A DNA stretch of 64,000 bases from the NCBI GenBank assembly GCA_963974935.1, contig CAXBEV010000014.1, forward strand, positions 1-64,000, in the 5' to 3' direction. This document shows positions 24,616 through 37,745 of the stretch, in pieces (within the stretch, counting starts at the first letter, position 1; each line of letters begins with the position of its first letter). Under the pieces are notes generated by a model. That model searched no databases and had not been told where the DNA came from. It worked only from the letters and a program-made list of their open reading frames with translations. The position numbers were made by a program, and so were the translations under genes. This DNA is from UBA4479 sp963974935. Lineage in GTDB: Bacteria > Pseudomonadota > Alphaproteobacteria > Rhodospirillales > Casp-alpha2.

Positions 24616-27600
24616 ATGCAAAGCGCCCTGCCCTTGGATGATAAAAACGCAGCCCTGATGCCCAGGCCCAGCGACCTGGAGGCGGCAGAACGCGGCTGGG
24701 AAGATTTTGCAACTCAATGTGCAGAAGACGGCGATGATTTAACCGCTTTTGCGACGACGCTGCGCCAACATCCGGGTGCGGCCAAATTGTTGGAGGGCGT
24801 GTTCGGCAACAGCCCGTTTTTGACCCAATGCATCCTACGTGAGCCGTCATGGTTGCGGCGCCTCATCGCCGAAGGGCCTGATCTGCTCAGCAACGAGGTC
24901 ATCGACAGCGTGCGCGCCCTCGTCACCAGTATCGACGACGAAAAAAACCAAGACGAGGCCGCTTTAATGCGGGCACTTAGGATCGCCAAACGGCGGATAT
25001 CTCTGACCATCGCCATCGCTGATATCAGCGGCGCATGGGATTTGAACAAAGTCACCGCCGCGCTGTCGGGATTTGCGGACGCTGCAACGTCGGCGGCAGC
25101 ACGATTTGTGATCCGCCGAGCGGCGGCGCGAGGTGCCTTTACCCTCAAAAACCCAGACGATCCGGAAATCGACTCCGGGTTCATCATTTTGGGCATGGGT
25201 AAGCTGGGTGCGCGCGAATTGAACTATTCCAGCGACATCGATCTGATCTGCCTGTTCGACATCGCGCGCATGACTCTTGAAGACGAAGATGCGGATGTCG
25301 ATGCCCTGCAGCCACATGTAATTCGGATGACCCGCACGCTGGCCAAGCTTTTGGACGAACGCACGGTCGATGGCTATGTGTTCCGGGTCGACCTCAGACT
25401 CAGGCCGGACCCGGGCTCGACCCCGCTTGCCATCTCCGTGCTGGCGGCGGAGACGTATTATGAGAGCATAGGCCAAAACTGGGAGCGCGCCGCGATGATC
25501 AAGGCGCGCCCGATTGCCGGCGATCTGGCGGCAGGCCAAGCGTTTTTGGACCGACTGCGGCCTTTTGTCTGGCGCAAAAGTTTGGACTTTGCCGCGATCC
25601 AAGACATCCACTCAATTAAGCGCCAAATCCACGCCCACCGGGGCGGGGGCGAGGTCGCGGTCAACGGCCACAACATCAAGATCGGGCGCGGTGGCATCCG
25701 CGAGATTGAGTTTTTTGCGCAAACCCAGCAGTTGATCTGGGGCGGGCGTGAACCGTCGGTGCGGGCGCCGAAAACCCTCAATGCCATCGACGCATTGGTG
25801 GCTTTAGATCAAGTCTCAGCGAACGCCGCCAACGAACTGCGGGAAGCGTATATCTTTCTACGCAACCTCGAACACCGCTTGCAGATGCAAAATGACGAGC
25901 AAACGCAAACCATGCCCGACGACGATGCCGGTATTGCGTGCTTAGCCGCGTTTTTTGGCTGTGACGACGGCCAAGCCCTGCACGACGCCTTGCTGCACCA
26001 CCTTAAGGTCGTGCAAGGCCACTACGGCGCGCTGTTCGATGATCAGCCGACTCTGACCGACGATGCCGACGGGTTTGGTGAGCTTGGCAATCTGGCATTT
26101 ACCGGCGTCGAGGCAGATCCGCAGACCTTGGCGACGATTGCGCACATCGGCTTTCAGAGTCCGGCCACCGTGGATGCCACGATCCGAGGCTGGCACCATG
26201 GCCGGGTCCGCGCGACACGATCAACCCGGGCGCGGCAATTGCTGACCGAGTTGACGCCGGTAATCCTGCACGCCATCGGTCGCCAACCGGACCCGGATGC
26301 AACGTTCCTACGCTTTGAAGCTTTCGTCGCCGCGCTGCCCGCCGGCGTGCAGTTGTTCACAATGTTTCATGCGTTCCCCGATCTTTTGAACCTGTTGGCT
26401 GAGATCATGGGTGAAGCGCCGCGCTTGGCCGCGCACCTGGGCCGTCGCCCGAGCCTATTGGAAAGCGTGCTGAGTTCAGATTTTTACGCGCCGCTTGGCG
26501 ACGTCGAAGAATTAGTCGCAGACTGCCGGGAATCCCTGACCGATTGCATGTTCTATGAAGACAACCTGGACGCCACACGGCGCTGGAACGCCGACAAGCG
26601 CTTTCAGGTCGGCGTGCAATTGTTGCGCGGCGTGATCCGCCCGGACGCCGCCGCCCGCCACTTTTCCGACATCGCCGACGCCGTACTGCGGACATTATTT
26701 CCGTTGGTGATCACCGAGTTTGAAACCCGCCACGGGCGTGTTCAGGATGCCGGATTTTGTGTATTGGCACTGGGCAAATTGGGGTCCCGCGAGTTGACGC
26801 CATCCAGCGACTTAGACCTCGTGTTCGTCTACGACGGCGGCGATTTAGATCGGGAATCCGATGGTGCACGTCCGCTTCCGGTGCTTAAATATTTCAGCAG
26901 GCTCGGCCAGCGCATGATCACCGCCGTGATGTCGATGACCGCAGAAGGTGCGCTTTATGAAATCGATATGCGGCTGCGCCCGAGCGGCAACAAAGGCCCG
27001 GTGTCGAGCGCGCTCGACGGCTTTACGCGATATTACGCCGAAGATGCATGGGTGTGGGAATTCATGGCCCTGGTCCGTGCCCGCGTGGTTTTCGAGACCC
27101 AGGAGTTAGGACCCCGCGTGCGCGCCGTGATCGACGACGCCCTCGCCCTGCCCCGTGACATACAAGCCACTAAATCCGCCGTCGCCGATATGCGAGGCCG
27201 TATTGAAAAAACCCATGGCACGAAATGCATCTGGTCGATCAAGCAGGTCGCGGGCGGTCAGGTCGACATCGATTTCATCTCTCAGTACTTGGTGCTGGCG
27301 CACACCCACACGCACCCGGACATCCAAAGCACCGATGCGGTGCACGTGTTCGAGGCGGCGGCGCGCCTCGGTTTGATTGATGCGGACGACGCAACAGAAC
27401 TCAAACGAGCAAAAATTCTGTATCGGAACTTACAAACATTTTTGAGCCTGACCATCGAAGGCGACCTTAACGACGACAAAGTCGCGCAATTCTCTGCACC
27501 TTTAGCCGAAGACCTTGCAGAGATCACCGACACCGATGATCTCGACAGCTTGGCTGAGATGCTACACAACACCGAACTGCGCGTGCGTGAAATTTTCAAG

Positions 27601-27657
27601 CGGATCATCGGTGATCCGTATGGCGAACCGCCCACAACGCAAAACGACACCACGTGA
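24616..27657 (+). CDS. glnE: Glutamine synthetase adenylyltransferase/deadenylase (GlnE)
   Basis: A bifunctional regulator that attaches or removes AMP on glutamine synthetase according to nitrogen status. Two nucleotidyltransferase domains are visible: FIILGMGKLGARELNYSSDIDLICLFD at about residues 190-216 (deadenylase half) and CVLALGKLGSRELTPSSDLDLVFVYD at about 712-737 (adenylylase half), each with the G-S-D-x-D metal site as SSD.DL. GGIREIEFFAQTQQL and QVAGGQVDIDFISQYLVL are the regulatory helical blocks. Length 1013 is normal. The start is close behind AAAAGG; ATG 24658 is an alternative. Confidence 0.96.
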   Translation: MQSALPLDDKNAALMPRPSDLEAAERGWEDFATQCAEDGDDLTAFATTLRQHPGAAKLLEGVFGNSPFLTQCILREPSWLRRLIAEGPDLLSNEVIDSVRALVTSIDDEKNQDEAALMRALRIAKRRISLTIAIADISGAWDLNKVTAALSGFADAATSAAARFVIRRAAARGAFTLKNPDDPEIDSGFIILGMGKLGARELNYSSDIDLICLFDIARMTLEDEDADVDALQPHVIRMTRTLAKLLDERTVDGYVFRVDLRLRPDPGSTPLAISVLAAETYYESIGQNWERAAMIKARPIAGDLAAGQAFLDRLRPFVWRKSLDFAAIQDIHSIKRQIHAHRGGGEVAVNGHNIKIGRGGIREIEFFAQTQQLIWGGREPSVRAPKTLNAIDALVALDQVSANAANELREAYIFLRNLEHRLQMQNDEQTQTMPDDDAGIACLAAFFGCDDGQALHDALLHHLKVVQGHYGALFDDQPTLTDDADGFGELGNLAFTGVEADPQTLATIAHIGFQSPATVDATIRGWHHGRVRATRSTRARQLLTELTPVILHAIGRQPDPDATFLRFEAFVAALPAGVQLFTMFHAFPDLLNLLAEIMGEAPRLAAHLGRRPSLLESVLSSDFYAPLGDVEELVADCRESLTDCMFYEDNLDATRRWNADKRFQVGVQLLRGVIRPDAAARHFSDIADAVLRTLFPLVITEFETRHGRVQDAGFCVLALGKLGSRELTPSSDLDLVFVYDGGDLDRESDGARPLPVLKYFSRLGQRMITAVMSMTAEGALYEIDMRLRPSGNKGPVSSALDGFTRYYAEDAWVWEFMALVRARVVFETQELGPRVRAVIDDALALPRDIQATKSAVADMRGRIEKTHGTKCIWSIKQVAGGQVDIDFISQYLVLAHTHTHPDIQSTDAVHVFEAAARLGLIDADDATELKRAKILYRNLQTFLSLTIEGDLNDDKVAQFSAPLAEDLAEITDTDDLDSLAEMLHNTELRVREIFKRIIGDPYGEPPTTQNDTT

Positions 27658-27682
27658 TGTCAAAACACACAGGAGTACAGTG

Positions 27683-28144
27683 ATGTTACAAGCCGGCGAC
27701 AAAGCCCCCGATTTCGATCTGCCGACAAATAACGGCGGCACGCTTTCCATGAAGGCGTTAAAGGGCAAGACCGTGGTTTTGTATTTTTATCCGAAAGACA
27801 TGACGCCGGGTTGCACCACCGAGGCCGAAGATTTCCGCGACCACATCAAAGATTTTGAAAAAGCCGGCGCGGTTGTCATCGGTGTGTCCAAAGACAGCGT
27901 TAAGCGCCACGATAATTTCACAGCCAAGCATGATTTGCCGTTTCAATTGGTGTCCGACGAAGATGGTCACTTGTGCGAAGACTACGGCGTTTGGCTGGAA
28001 AAGAGCATGTACGGCAAAAAGTTCATGGGCATCCAGCGCGCCACGTTCATTATCGACGGCAGCGGCGTTATTCAGCACGTTTGGCCAAAGGTAAAAGTTA
28101 AAGGTCACGTCGCCGAGGTTTTGGCCATCGTCCAAGCACTTTAG
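27683..28144 (+). CDS. bcp: Thioredoxin-dependent peroxiredoxin, Bcp/PrxQ type
   Basis: Reduces hydrogen and organic peroxides in the cytosol, 153 residues. The peroxidatic Cys is C44 in PKDMTPGCTTEAEDF, preceded by the fold's VVLYFYP. The resolving Cys found five residues later in many Bcp proteins is Glu here; the only other Cys is C98 in GHLCEDYGVW, so C98 or an external thiol must resolve the sulfenate. ATG 27683 is set by AGGAG eight bases upstream, 25 bases after the glnE stop, so the two may be co-transcribed. The frame is open further upstream, but only as shadow of glnE. Confidence 0.94.
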   Translation: MLQAGDKAPDFDLPTNNGGTLSMKALKGKTVVLYFYPKDMTPGCTTEAEDFRDHIKDFEKAGAVVIGVSKDSVKRHDNFTAKHDLPFQLVSDEDGHLCEDYGVWLEKSMYGKKFMGIQRATFIIDGSGVIQHVWPKVKVKGHVAEVLAIVQAL

Positions 28145-28270
28145 TCACTGCCGTTTGCGCGCGAGGCTATAAGATAACGCGCTAAATTCCGAATTTTCAA
28201 TTTACTGTTTATCAGGATCATAACCTAAAGCTCGCAGCTTCAGACCCCGCTTCTGCCACCAATAATATCG

Positions 28271-28306
28271 AAGGCTTAGCCGATTAATCCGGCCAAGCCT
28301 TTTTTC
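28271..28306 (+). terminator. Rho-independent terminator
   Basis: AAGGCTTAGCCG and CGGCCAAGCCTT pair across ATTAATC and run into TTTTTTCTTTG. It lies 126 bases after the bcp stop and would end the glnE-bcp transcript. It also marks the boundary to the AT-rich stretch that follows. Confidence 0.7.
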
Positions 28307-28522
28307 TTTGCAGAAAACGGCCCCTTCCATAAATTTAATTAGAATTATTTTAACAATCTTTAGGTGTGCGTAAGTTAAATGCTATAATCTAACTAAAATT
28401 GAAAACATGACGACGTTATAAAAACTAAAGTTGCATGCTAAAGATTGAAAATTGTCGTATAAGTAGCTAAATAATGAAAAATAGATACTCAAAGCTTTAA
28501 ATCATTTTGAGGCACAGAAAAA
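28307..28522. other. AT-rich intergenic stretch before the cyclase
   Basis: About 215 bases of clearly AT-rich DNA (for example AATTTAATTAGAATTATTTT) with no gene I can support on either strand. It should contain the promoter for the adenylate cyclase; several TATAAT-like hexamers occur, so I do not single one out. Its composition contrasts with the GC-rich housekeeping genes on both sides. Confidence 0.5.
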
Positions 28523-30748
28523 ATGCTATCAAAAAATTGGAGCCGTAAAATAAATTCCTCAACGAGCCAGGGTAAAATTTTTCGATTTCCGCTGGTTCTA
28601 AGTCTAATAATTATTTTCCTAACTCTAAATCTCATATTTCTCGGAGGTATAATTACGTACAACTATGCTCAGAACGGTGTACTCGCATACGAGTACAAGA
28701 CCCAATCCCTAAAAAGCACGGCGTACAGGTTGAGTACGCGGATTGATGCCTTGTTCAGGCCGCTCTACCAAATGGTGAACAGAGCGGAGTCGATTGCCTG
28801 GTCCACGCTTGGCGAGCCGTTTCCAATCGAGTCTCAAATCGAGATGGCGCAGATCATGCGCACCAATCCGCAAATATCTTCGGTATATTTTGCCGCAGGT
28901 GACGACGAATTTATCCAAATCTCGTCAGTTCTGCCGGGGAATGTATTTGAGCGTGGATTGATAGAACCACCCGACGGGGCAGAGTTTGCGATCCGGCATT
29001 TGCAGGGTGACAGCGGCAATGCGCGCCGAGAAGTATGGTCTTTTCTTGATGGTAAATTACGCCTAATGGGAGAACCGATTCGCCGCACCAATTTATACGA
29101 TCCGACATCGCGCCCCTGGTACAAAGCCGCGATGCAAAGCAACAACGTGGTCATTTCAGAACCATATCCATTTTTATCAATCAAATCGGTAGGTATCACG
29201 GCCTCCCGCAAAGTCTTGGGCTGGGATGGCGGTGTTTTTGGTATTGATCTCACCTTGAAAAGTTTATCTGAAGCATTGGCCCGGCTTGATCTTCGCGAGC
29301 ACGCTTCGGCGGTGATATTTTCTGAAAATGGCGCACTTCTTGCCGCCAATCAGTTTCTTGGTGGAAATCACCCTGGGGATCAGCATGTCGTTGCCAAAGT
29401 TTCGCCATCGGGCGATCCGCTCATCAGGGCCTTGTTCGCGATGCGTCCGAAACAGAATGCTGACCTGGAAACTGAAGGCAACGCGCAGCAAAAGAACAAA
29501 TATGAGACTGTGGACGGCATAGTATCCGTTGATAACTGGTATGAATTTGCAGTTAATGACCAGGACTTTGTCGGTCAGATTATCCCGTTATCGGATGACT
29601 TTACCTCGCCCACCTTTTTAGGTTTTGCAGTGCCAAAAAAAGCGCTGCTTACCGACGTCGAGCACGTTTTTAAAGAAAGTTTGATCGTTTCCGCGATCTT
29701 TTTGTCCGCAAGCATCTTCTTTACAACATTCATCGCCCGGGCATTGACGAAACCAATTTCCCTATTGGCCGATGATACCCGTCGCATCCAGCAGTTTGAA
29801 TTGAACGACCCATCAATCGTTACATCAAACTTTTCGGAAATTGATGACCTTGGGCATTCTATCGGCGCGATGAAAAAAACTCTCAGGTATGTCAGTTGGT
29901 ATATTCCGGAAGTGATTGTCAGAAAACTTATTCAAGAAGGCAAAGAACCGACATTGGGCGGAGACACACGCGAAGTCACAATCATGTTCACGGACGTGGC
30001 GAATTTTACCAGCCTTTCGGAACTGATGAAACCGTCAGACCTGATGCGGAAATTATCGTCGTATCTCGATTGCTTCTCTCGGGAAATCCGTGCCGAACAC
30101 GGGATTGTCGATAAATTCATCGGCGACGCTGTCATGGCGGTGTGGAATGCTTTCGGTGATCAAACGGACCATGCGTATCATGCGTGCATTGCCGCGTTAA
30201 GGTGCTGTGAGGCTAATGATAAACTCAATGAGACATGGCGCGGTTTCGGCTGGCCGGAAATGAATACACGCATCGGCATTCATTTGGGTGATGCTATTAT
30301 CGGAAATATCGGTTCCGCTGAACGCATGGAATTTACAACCATCGGCGCGACAGTTAACACAGCAGCGCGCCTTGAGGGTATGAATAAAATTTACGGGACC
30401 CGCTTACTCGTAAGCGAAGAAGTTTATCTACGAGTCCAAGATCAGTTTTTAATGCGTCCGGTTGATATCGTTATTCCTAAGGGCAACTCAAAACCGATAG
30501 AAGTTTATGAACTCGCCGGGACGCTGCAAGACAACGGTACAATTACGGCAAGCACAGATGACAGGCGCCGTTTTGCGCTTTGGCAAAGTGTATATACCCA
30601 CCTTCGAACCAAAAACTGGGACGGCGCATTGAGGCGGATTATTCCTTACCTAGAGAAGTATCCGAACGATCACGTGGCACAAGTCTATATGGCGCGGATA
30701 CGAGAAGAGATGAGCTTGTTGGAAAACGAATCGACTTATGATGTGTAA
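28523..30748 (+). CDS. Membrane class III adenylate cyclase with periplasmic sensor
   Basis: A 741-residue receptor cyclase. Helix 1 (about residues 24-48, FPLVLSLIIIFLTLNLIFLGGI) and helix 2 (about 387-410) flank a ~340-residue periplasmic region resembling a dCache sensor (SRPWYKAAMQSNNVVISEPYPF, GVFGIDLTLKSL). A HAMP-like linker follows (ALTKPISLLADDTRRIQQFE). The catalytic domain starts near 480: metal Asp in MFTDVANFT, the adenine-selecting Lys and second metal Asp in DKFIGDAVMAVW, and Thr in FTTIGATVNTAARLE, the Lys/Thr pair of class IIIb ATP-specific cyclases. Base use is more AT-rich than its neighbours, suggesting transfer. The ligand is unknown. Confidence 0.9.
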   Translation: MLSKNWSRKINSSTSQGKIFRFPLVLSLIIIFLTLNLIFLGGIITYNYAQNGVLAYEYKTQSLKSTAYRLSTRIDALFRPLYQMVNRAESIAWSTLGEPFPIESQIEMAQIMRTNPQISSVYFAAGDDEFIQISSVLPGNVFERGLIEPPDGAEFAIRHLQGDSGNARREVWSFLDGKLRLMGEPIRRTNLYDPTSRPWYKAAMQSNNVVISEPYPFLSIKSVGITASRKVLGWDGGVFGIDLTLKSLSEALARLDLREHASAVIFSENGALLAANQFLGGNHPGDQHVVAKVSPSGDPLIRALFAMRPKQNADLETEGNAQQKNKYETVDGIVSVDNWYEFAVNDQDFVGQIIPLSDDFTSPTFLGFAVPKKALLTDVEHVFKESLIVSAIFLSASIFFTTFIARALTKPISLLADDTRRIQQFELNDPSIVTSNFSEIDDLGHSIGAMKKTLRYVSWYIPEVIVRKLIQEGKEPTLGGDTREVTIMFTDVANFTSLSELMKPSDLMRKLSSYLDCFSREIRAEHGIVDKFIGDAVMAVWNAFGDQTDHAYHACIAALRCCEANDKLNETWRGFGWPEMNTRIGIHLGDAIIGNIGSAERMEFTTIGATVNTAARLEGMNKIYGTRLLVSEEVYLRVQDQFLMRPVDIVIPKGNSKPIEVYELAGTLQDNGTITASTDDRRRFALWQSVYTHLRTKNWDGALRRIIPYLEKYPNDHVAQVYMARIREEMSLLENESTYDV

Positions 30749-30887
30749 AAGTAAATTTGGATCGCCGGAATTCTGGAAAGCGCCATCTCATTTTTTTGAA
30801 TGAAGCCATAGCTATGGCCACATCGTACGCTTTCGTCACGTCCATTAATGTGCGACGACAGATGCTTAAAGTGCGCTATGGTGGTGC

Positions 30888-34627
<3,740 letters not shown>

Positions 34628-34631
<4 letters not shown>

Positions 34632-35536
34632 ATCTACCTGACACGCCGTCGAAAATTCTGATTGTCGATGATGAGCCGCTGAACATCGAAGTCCTCAGCG
34701 AGACCCTCGAAGATATGGGCGATATTTCGTTCGCAACAGACGGCGATACGGCGCTAAAGCTGGCCGCCGAAATTCGCCCCGACATCATCTTGTTGGATGT
34801 CATGATGCCGGGTATGGATGGCTATGAAGTCTGTCGTCGCCTCAAAGAGTCACCGGAAACCAAAAATATTCCGGTGATTTTCGTAACCGCCCTTGCTGAT
34901 GAGGCCGATGAAGCCAAGGGAATCAAAATCGGCGCCATTGATTATGTCACCAAGCCGGTCAACGCGACCATCGTCATCGCGCGTACGCGTAACCACTTGG
35001 AACTTAAACGCTATCGTGATTACCTAACAGAGATCGCGTTTGTGGATGGCCTGACCGAAATTGCCAACCGCCGCCGCTTCGATGAACACATCGAAATGGA
35101 ATGGCAGCGCGCACGGCGATCCAGCGATTGGTTGTCGGTGGTACTGTTGGATATCGATCACTTTAAGCAGTTCAACGACACCTATGGCCACCAAGCTGGC
35201 GACGATTGCCTAAGGAAAGTCGCAGCGGCTCTCAAAAAAGTAGCCCACCGCCCAGCCGACTTGATCGCGCGCTACGGCGGTGAAGAGTTTGTCGGCGTCC
35301 TACCGCAGACTGACGCCGACGGCGCCGAAGCGCTCGGCAATGCGCTGCGAGAAGCCGTCAGCGCCCTGAACATTCCACATAAAGATTCAAGCGCCGCAGG
35401 CCACGTGACCATCAGCGTCGGCGCTGCCAGCATTGAAGTGCCGAAAGACGGCGAATACAGCGCATTGGTCAAGGCTGCCGACAATAACTTGTATAAGGCT
35501 AAAGAAGGCGGGCGCAACCGCGTCGTCGCCAGCTAG
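34628..35536 (+). CDS. PleD-like response regulator, receiver + GGDEF diguanylate cyclase
   Basis: A 302-residue protein that makes cyclic di-GMP when phosphorylated. The receiver spans about 1-125 (ILIVDDEPLNIEVL, phospho-Asp in IILLDVMMPGMDGYE, Lys in YVTKPVN). The GGDEF domain spans about 135-300 with active site RYGGEEFVGVLP and substrate motif FKQFNDTYGHQAGDDCL. The inhibitory site RxxD is present as RPAD, five residues ahead of GGEEF, so product inhibition is expected. Its ATG overlaps the kinase stop (ATGA), implying translational coupling and a cognate pair. Confidence 0.95.
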
Positions 35537-35611
35537 ATGATCCAAGATTGGCCACCGCTTTGACATTGAAGTCATTACACAGCCATTCTTTGAAAAAGGA
35601 TACGCATCGAC

Positions 35612-35977
35612 ATGAGTAAAATTCTGGTCATTGAAGACGAAGAAATCCTGGCCGAAATCTTGGTCATGGGTCTTGGCGCGGATGGTCACACGGTCATCAC
35701 GGCGGGCGATGGTGTTGCCGGCCTCGAAGCTGCCCGCAGCGAAAATCCAGACCTGGTCGTCACAGATATGAGCCTGCCAAAAATGACCGGTTGGGAATTG
35801 GTCGAAAAGCTCCGCGCGGACCCTGTGACGGCGGCTGTGCCGATCATCGCCATGACCGCCCACACAACGGCAGACGATCGTTCAGCTGCCTATGCGGCAG
35901 GCGTGTCTGCGTATGAGAAAAAGCCAATCGATATGGCACGGCTAAAAGCCAAAGTCACCGAACTGCTGGGCACCTAA
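35612..35977 (+). CDS. Single-domain response regulator
   Basis: A 121-residue stand-alone receiver of the CheY/DivK type with no output domain. The acidic pocket is IEDEE, the phospho-Asp is in VVTDMSLPKMTGWE, the switch Thr is in IAMTAHTT, and the Lys is in YEKKPID. It probably shuttles phosphate to or from the HPt domain of the hybrid kinase, 75 bases downstream of the PleD-like gene on the same strand. AAAGGA lies upstream of the ATG. Confidence 0.92.
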   Translation: MSKILVIEDEEILAEILVMGLGADGHTVITAGDGVAGLEAARSENPDLVVTDMSLPKMTGWELVEKLRADPVTAAVPIIAMTAHTTADDRSAAYAAGVSAYEKKPIDMARLKAKVTELLGT

Positions 35978-36010
35978 AGCCCTCAAAAATCTTCGGGAGA
36001 GGAAACCGTC

Positions 36011-36526
36011 ATGGCCGAGGAAGAAACAGACTCCGCACCCGCTAAAAAGAAGCGTAAAAAAGGCGGCAAGGCCAAAGGCGGCAAAGCGGGCAAGATCATC
36101 ATCATTTGCAGCGCGCTTGTCGTTGTTCTCTCACTGTTAAGCGGGCTCTCATATTACTTGGGCGTCGTGCACATGGTGATGGGCTGGGAACAGCCGCAGA
36201 CCCAAGCCGAGTTGGAGCTTGGCAAACCAGTCTACTACAGCCTGCCGCAAATTCGCACCGATTTAAAAACCAACGAATGCCGCGCGCCGTTTATCCGCGC
36301 CACCGTCGACGTGCAACTCGCGCCGGGCGATGTGGGGCGCCTGGAAGGTGCGCAAGATCAAGTGATGGACGCGATCTTAACCCACCTTCGCGGCCAAGAA
36401 CGTCAACACGTGGTCGGCAAAGCAGGTTCGGAACGATTGCGATTCGAGTTGGTGCAAATCATCGAGAACATCATTCGCCCTGCAAAGGTGCAAACCATCT
36501 TGTTCAAGGAATTGGTGCTGCAATAG
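36011..36526 (+). CDS. fliL: FliL-like flagellar basal-body protein
   Basis: A 171-residue protein with a Lys/Gly/Ala-rich cytoplasmic tail (residues 1-28), one membrane helix (about 29-50, IIIICSALVVVLSLLSGLSYYLG) and a periplasmic domain ending RLRFELVQIIENIIRPAKVQTILFKELVLQ, the typical FliL C-terminus. FliL stabilises stators around the motor and supports swimming torque. It is away from any flagellar cluster here and sits behind the signalling genes, so it may be a second or stand-alone FliL. GGGAGAGG precedes the ATG. Confidence 0.8.
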   Translation: MAEEETDSAPAKKKRKKGGKAKGGKAGKIIIICSALVVVLSLLSGLSYYLGVVHMVMGWEQPQTQAELELGKPVYYSLPQIRTDLKTNECRAPFIRATVDVQLAPGDVGRLEGAQDQVMDAILTHLRGQERQHVVGKAGSERLRFELVQIIENIIRPAKVQTILFKELVLQ

Positions 36527-36556
36527 AACGGTGGGTCAGGGGGAATAAAACGGACC

Positions 36557-37676
36557 CTAGCCGATTTCTTCCTGGGTCTGTTGTATTTTTGATGCCAACG
36601 CGGCTTCGAGAAACATATCGATGTCCCCATCAAGCACGCCGCTGGTGTTCGACGTCTCGACGTCGGTCCGCAGGTCTTTGACCATTTGATAGGGCTGCAG
36701 CACGTACGATCTGATCTGATGTCCCCAGCCGATATCGGTCTTGCTATCATTGGCAATCTGCGCCGCATCTTCGCGCTTTTTTAGCTCCATCTCATACAGC
36801 CGTGCGCGCAGCATCGACATCGCCTGGGCACGGTTTTTGTGCTGCGAGCGGTCGTTTTGGCACTGCACGACGATGCCTGATGGTTGGTGCGTGATGCGGA
36901 TCGCGCTCTCGGTCTTGTTGACATGCTGTCCGCCGGCGCCCGACGCGCGATAGGTATCAATGCGCAGGTCTTTCTCATCGATATCAATGTCGATATTATC
37001 GTCGATCACCGGGGTCACATAAGTCGATGCAAAACTGGTGTGCCGACGCGCCGACGAGTCGTACGGCGAGATGCGCACCAAGCGATGCACGCCGCTTTCC
37101 GTCTTCAACCAACCATAGGCATTCTCGCCGCTGATTTTCACCGTCGTCGACTTGATGCCGGCTTCTTCGCCCGGGCTTTCTTCGAGCCATTCGGTGGTAT
37201 AGCCGTGCTGGTCCGCCCAGCGCGTGTACATGCGTAAAAGGATTTCCGCCCAGTCCTGCGCCTCGGTGCCGCCGGCGCCGGCCTGCACCAACAAGAAGCA
37301 GTCGTTAGCATCCGCTTCACCGGACAGTAGGGTTTTCAGCTGGGCCTTTTGCGCGCGCACCAACAAGCTGTTCATAACGTCTTCGGCTTCCGCCAAAACG
37401 TCTTTATCGTCCTCGGCTTCAGCGAGTTCGATCAGGTCCAGGGTATCGCGCAGGTCGTTGAACAGGCTGTCGACCTCTTTGATGCCGCCCTCAAGCTGCG
37501 TGCGTTCACGCATTAAGGTCTGTGCCTTATCCGGGTCGTTCCACAGATCGGGGCTTTCGGCGAGAGCGTTCAGTTCTTCGAGGCGGAGCTTGGCTTGATC
37601 GTAGTCAAAGATGCCTCCTCAGCAGTCCTGCGGACTGCTCGATCTCGTCGGCCATGGATTGAAATTCGGCGCGCAT
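36557..37676 (-). CDS. prfB: Peptide chain release factor 2, with programmed +1 frameshift
   Basis: Terminates translation at UGA and UAA. The gene is read in two parts. Frame 0 starts at ATG 37676 (MRAEFQSMADEIEQSAGLLRRHL, 23 codons) and meets an in-frame TGA at 37607-37605. A +1 shift at CTT TGA C then joins DYDQAKLRLEELNALAESP and the main frame, for about 372 residues in all. The stimulator AGGAGG (37619-37614) stands three bases before CTT, as in E. coli AGGGGG-TAT-CTT-TGA-C. The catalytic GGQ is in ASGAGGQHVNKTES. The stop is bypassed when RF2 is scarce, giving autoregulation. It follows mrcA on the same strand. Confidence 0.95.
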
Positions 37677-37745
37677 CTCAATTTCCTCAAATTGTGTTGC
37701 GCCCTTGTAGCGCCCCGGCGCGCGCCGCTCAAGACGAACATCAAA

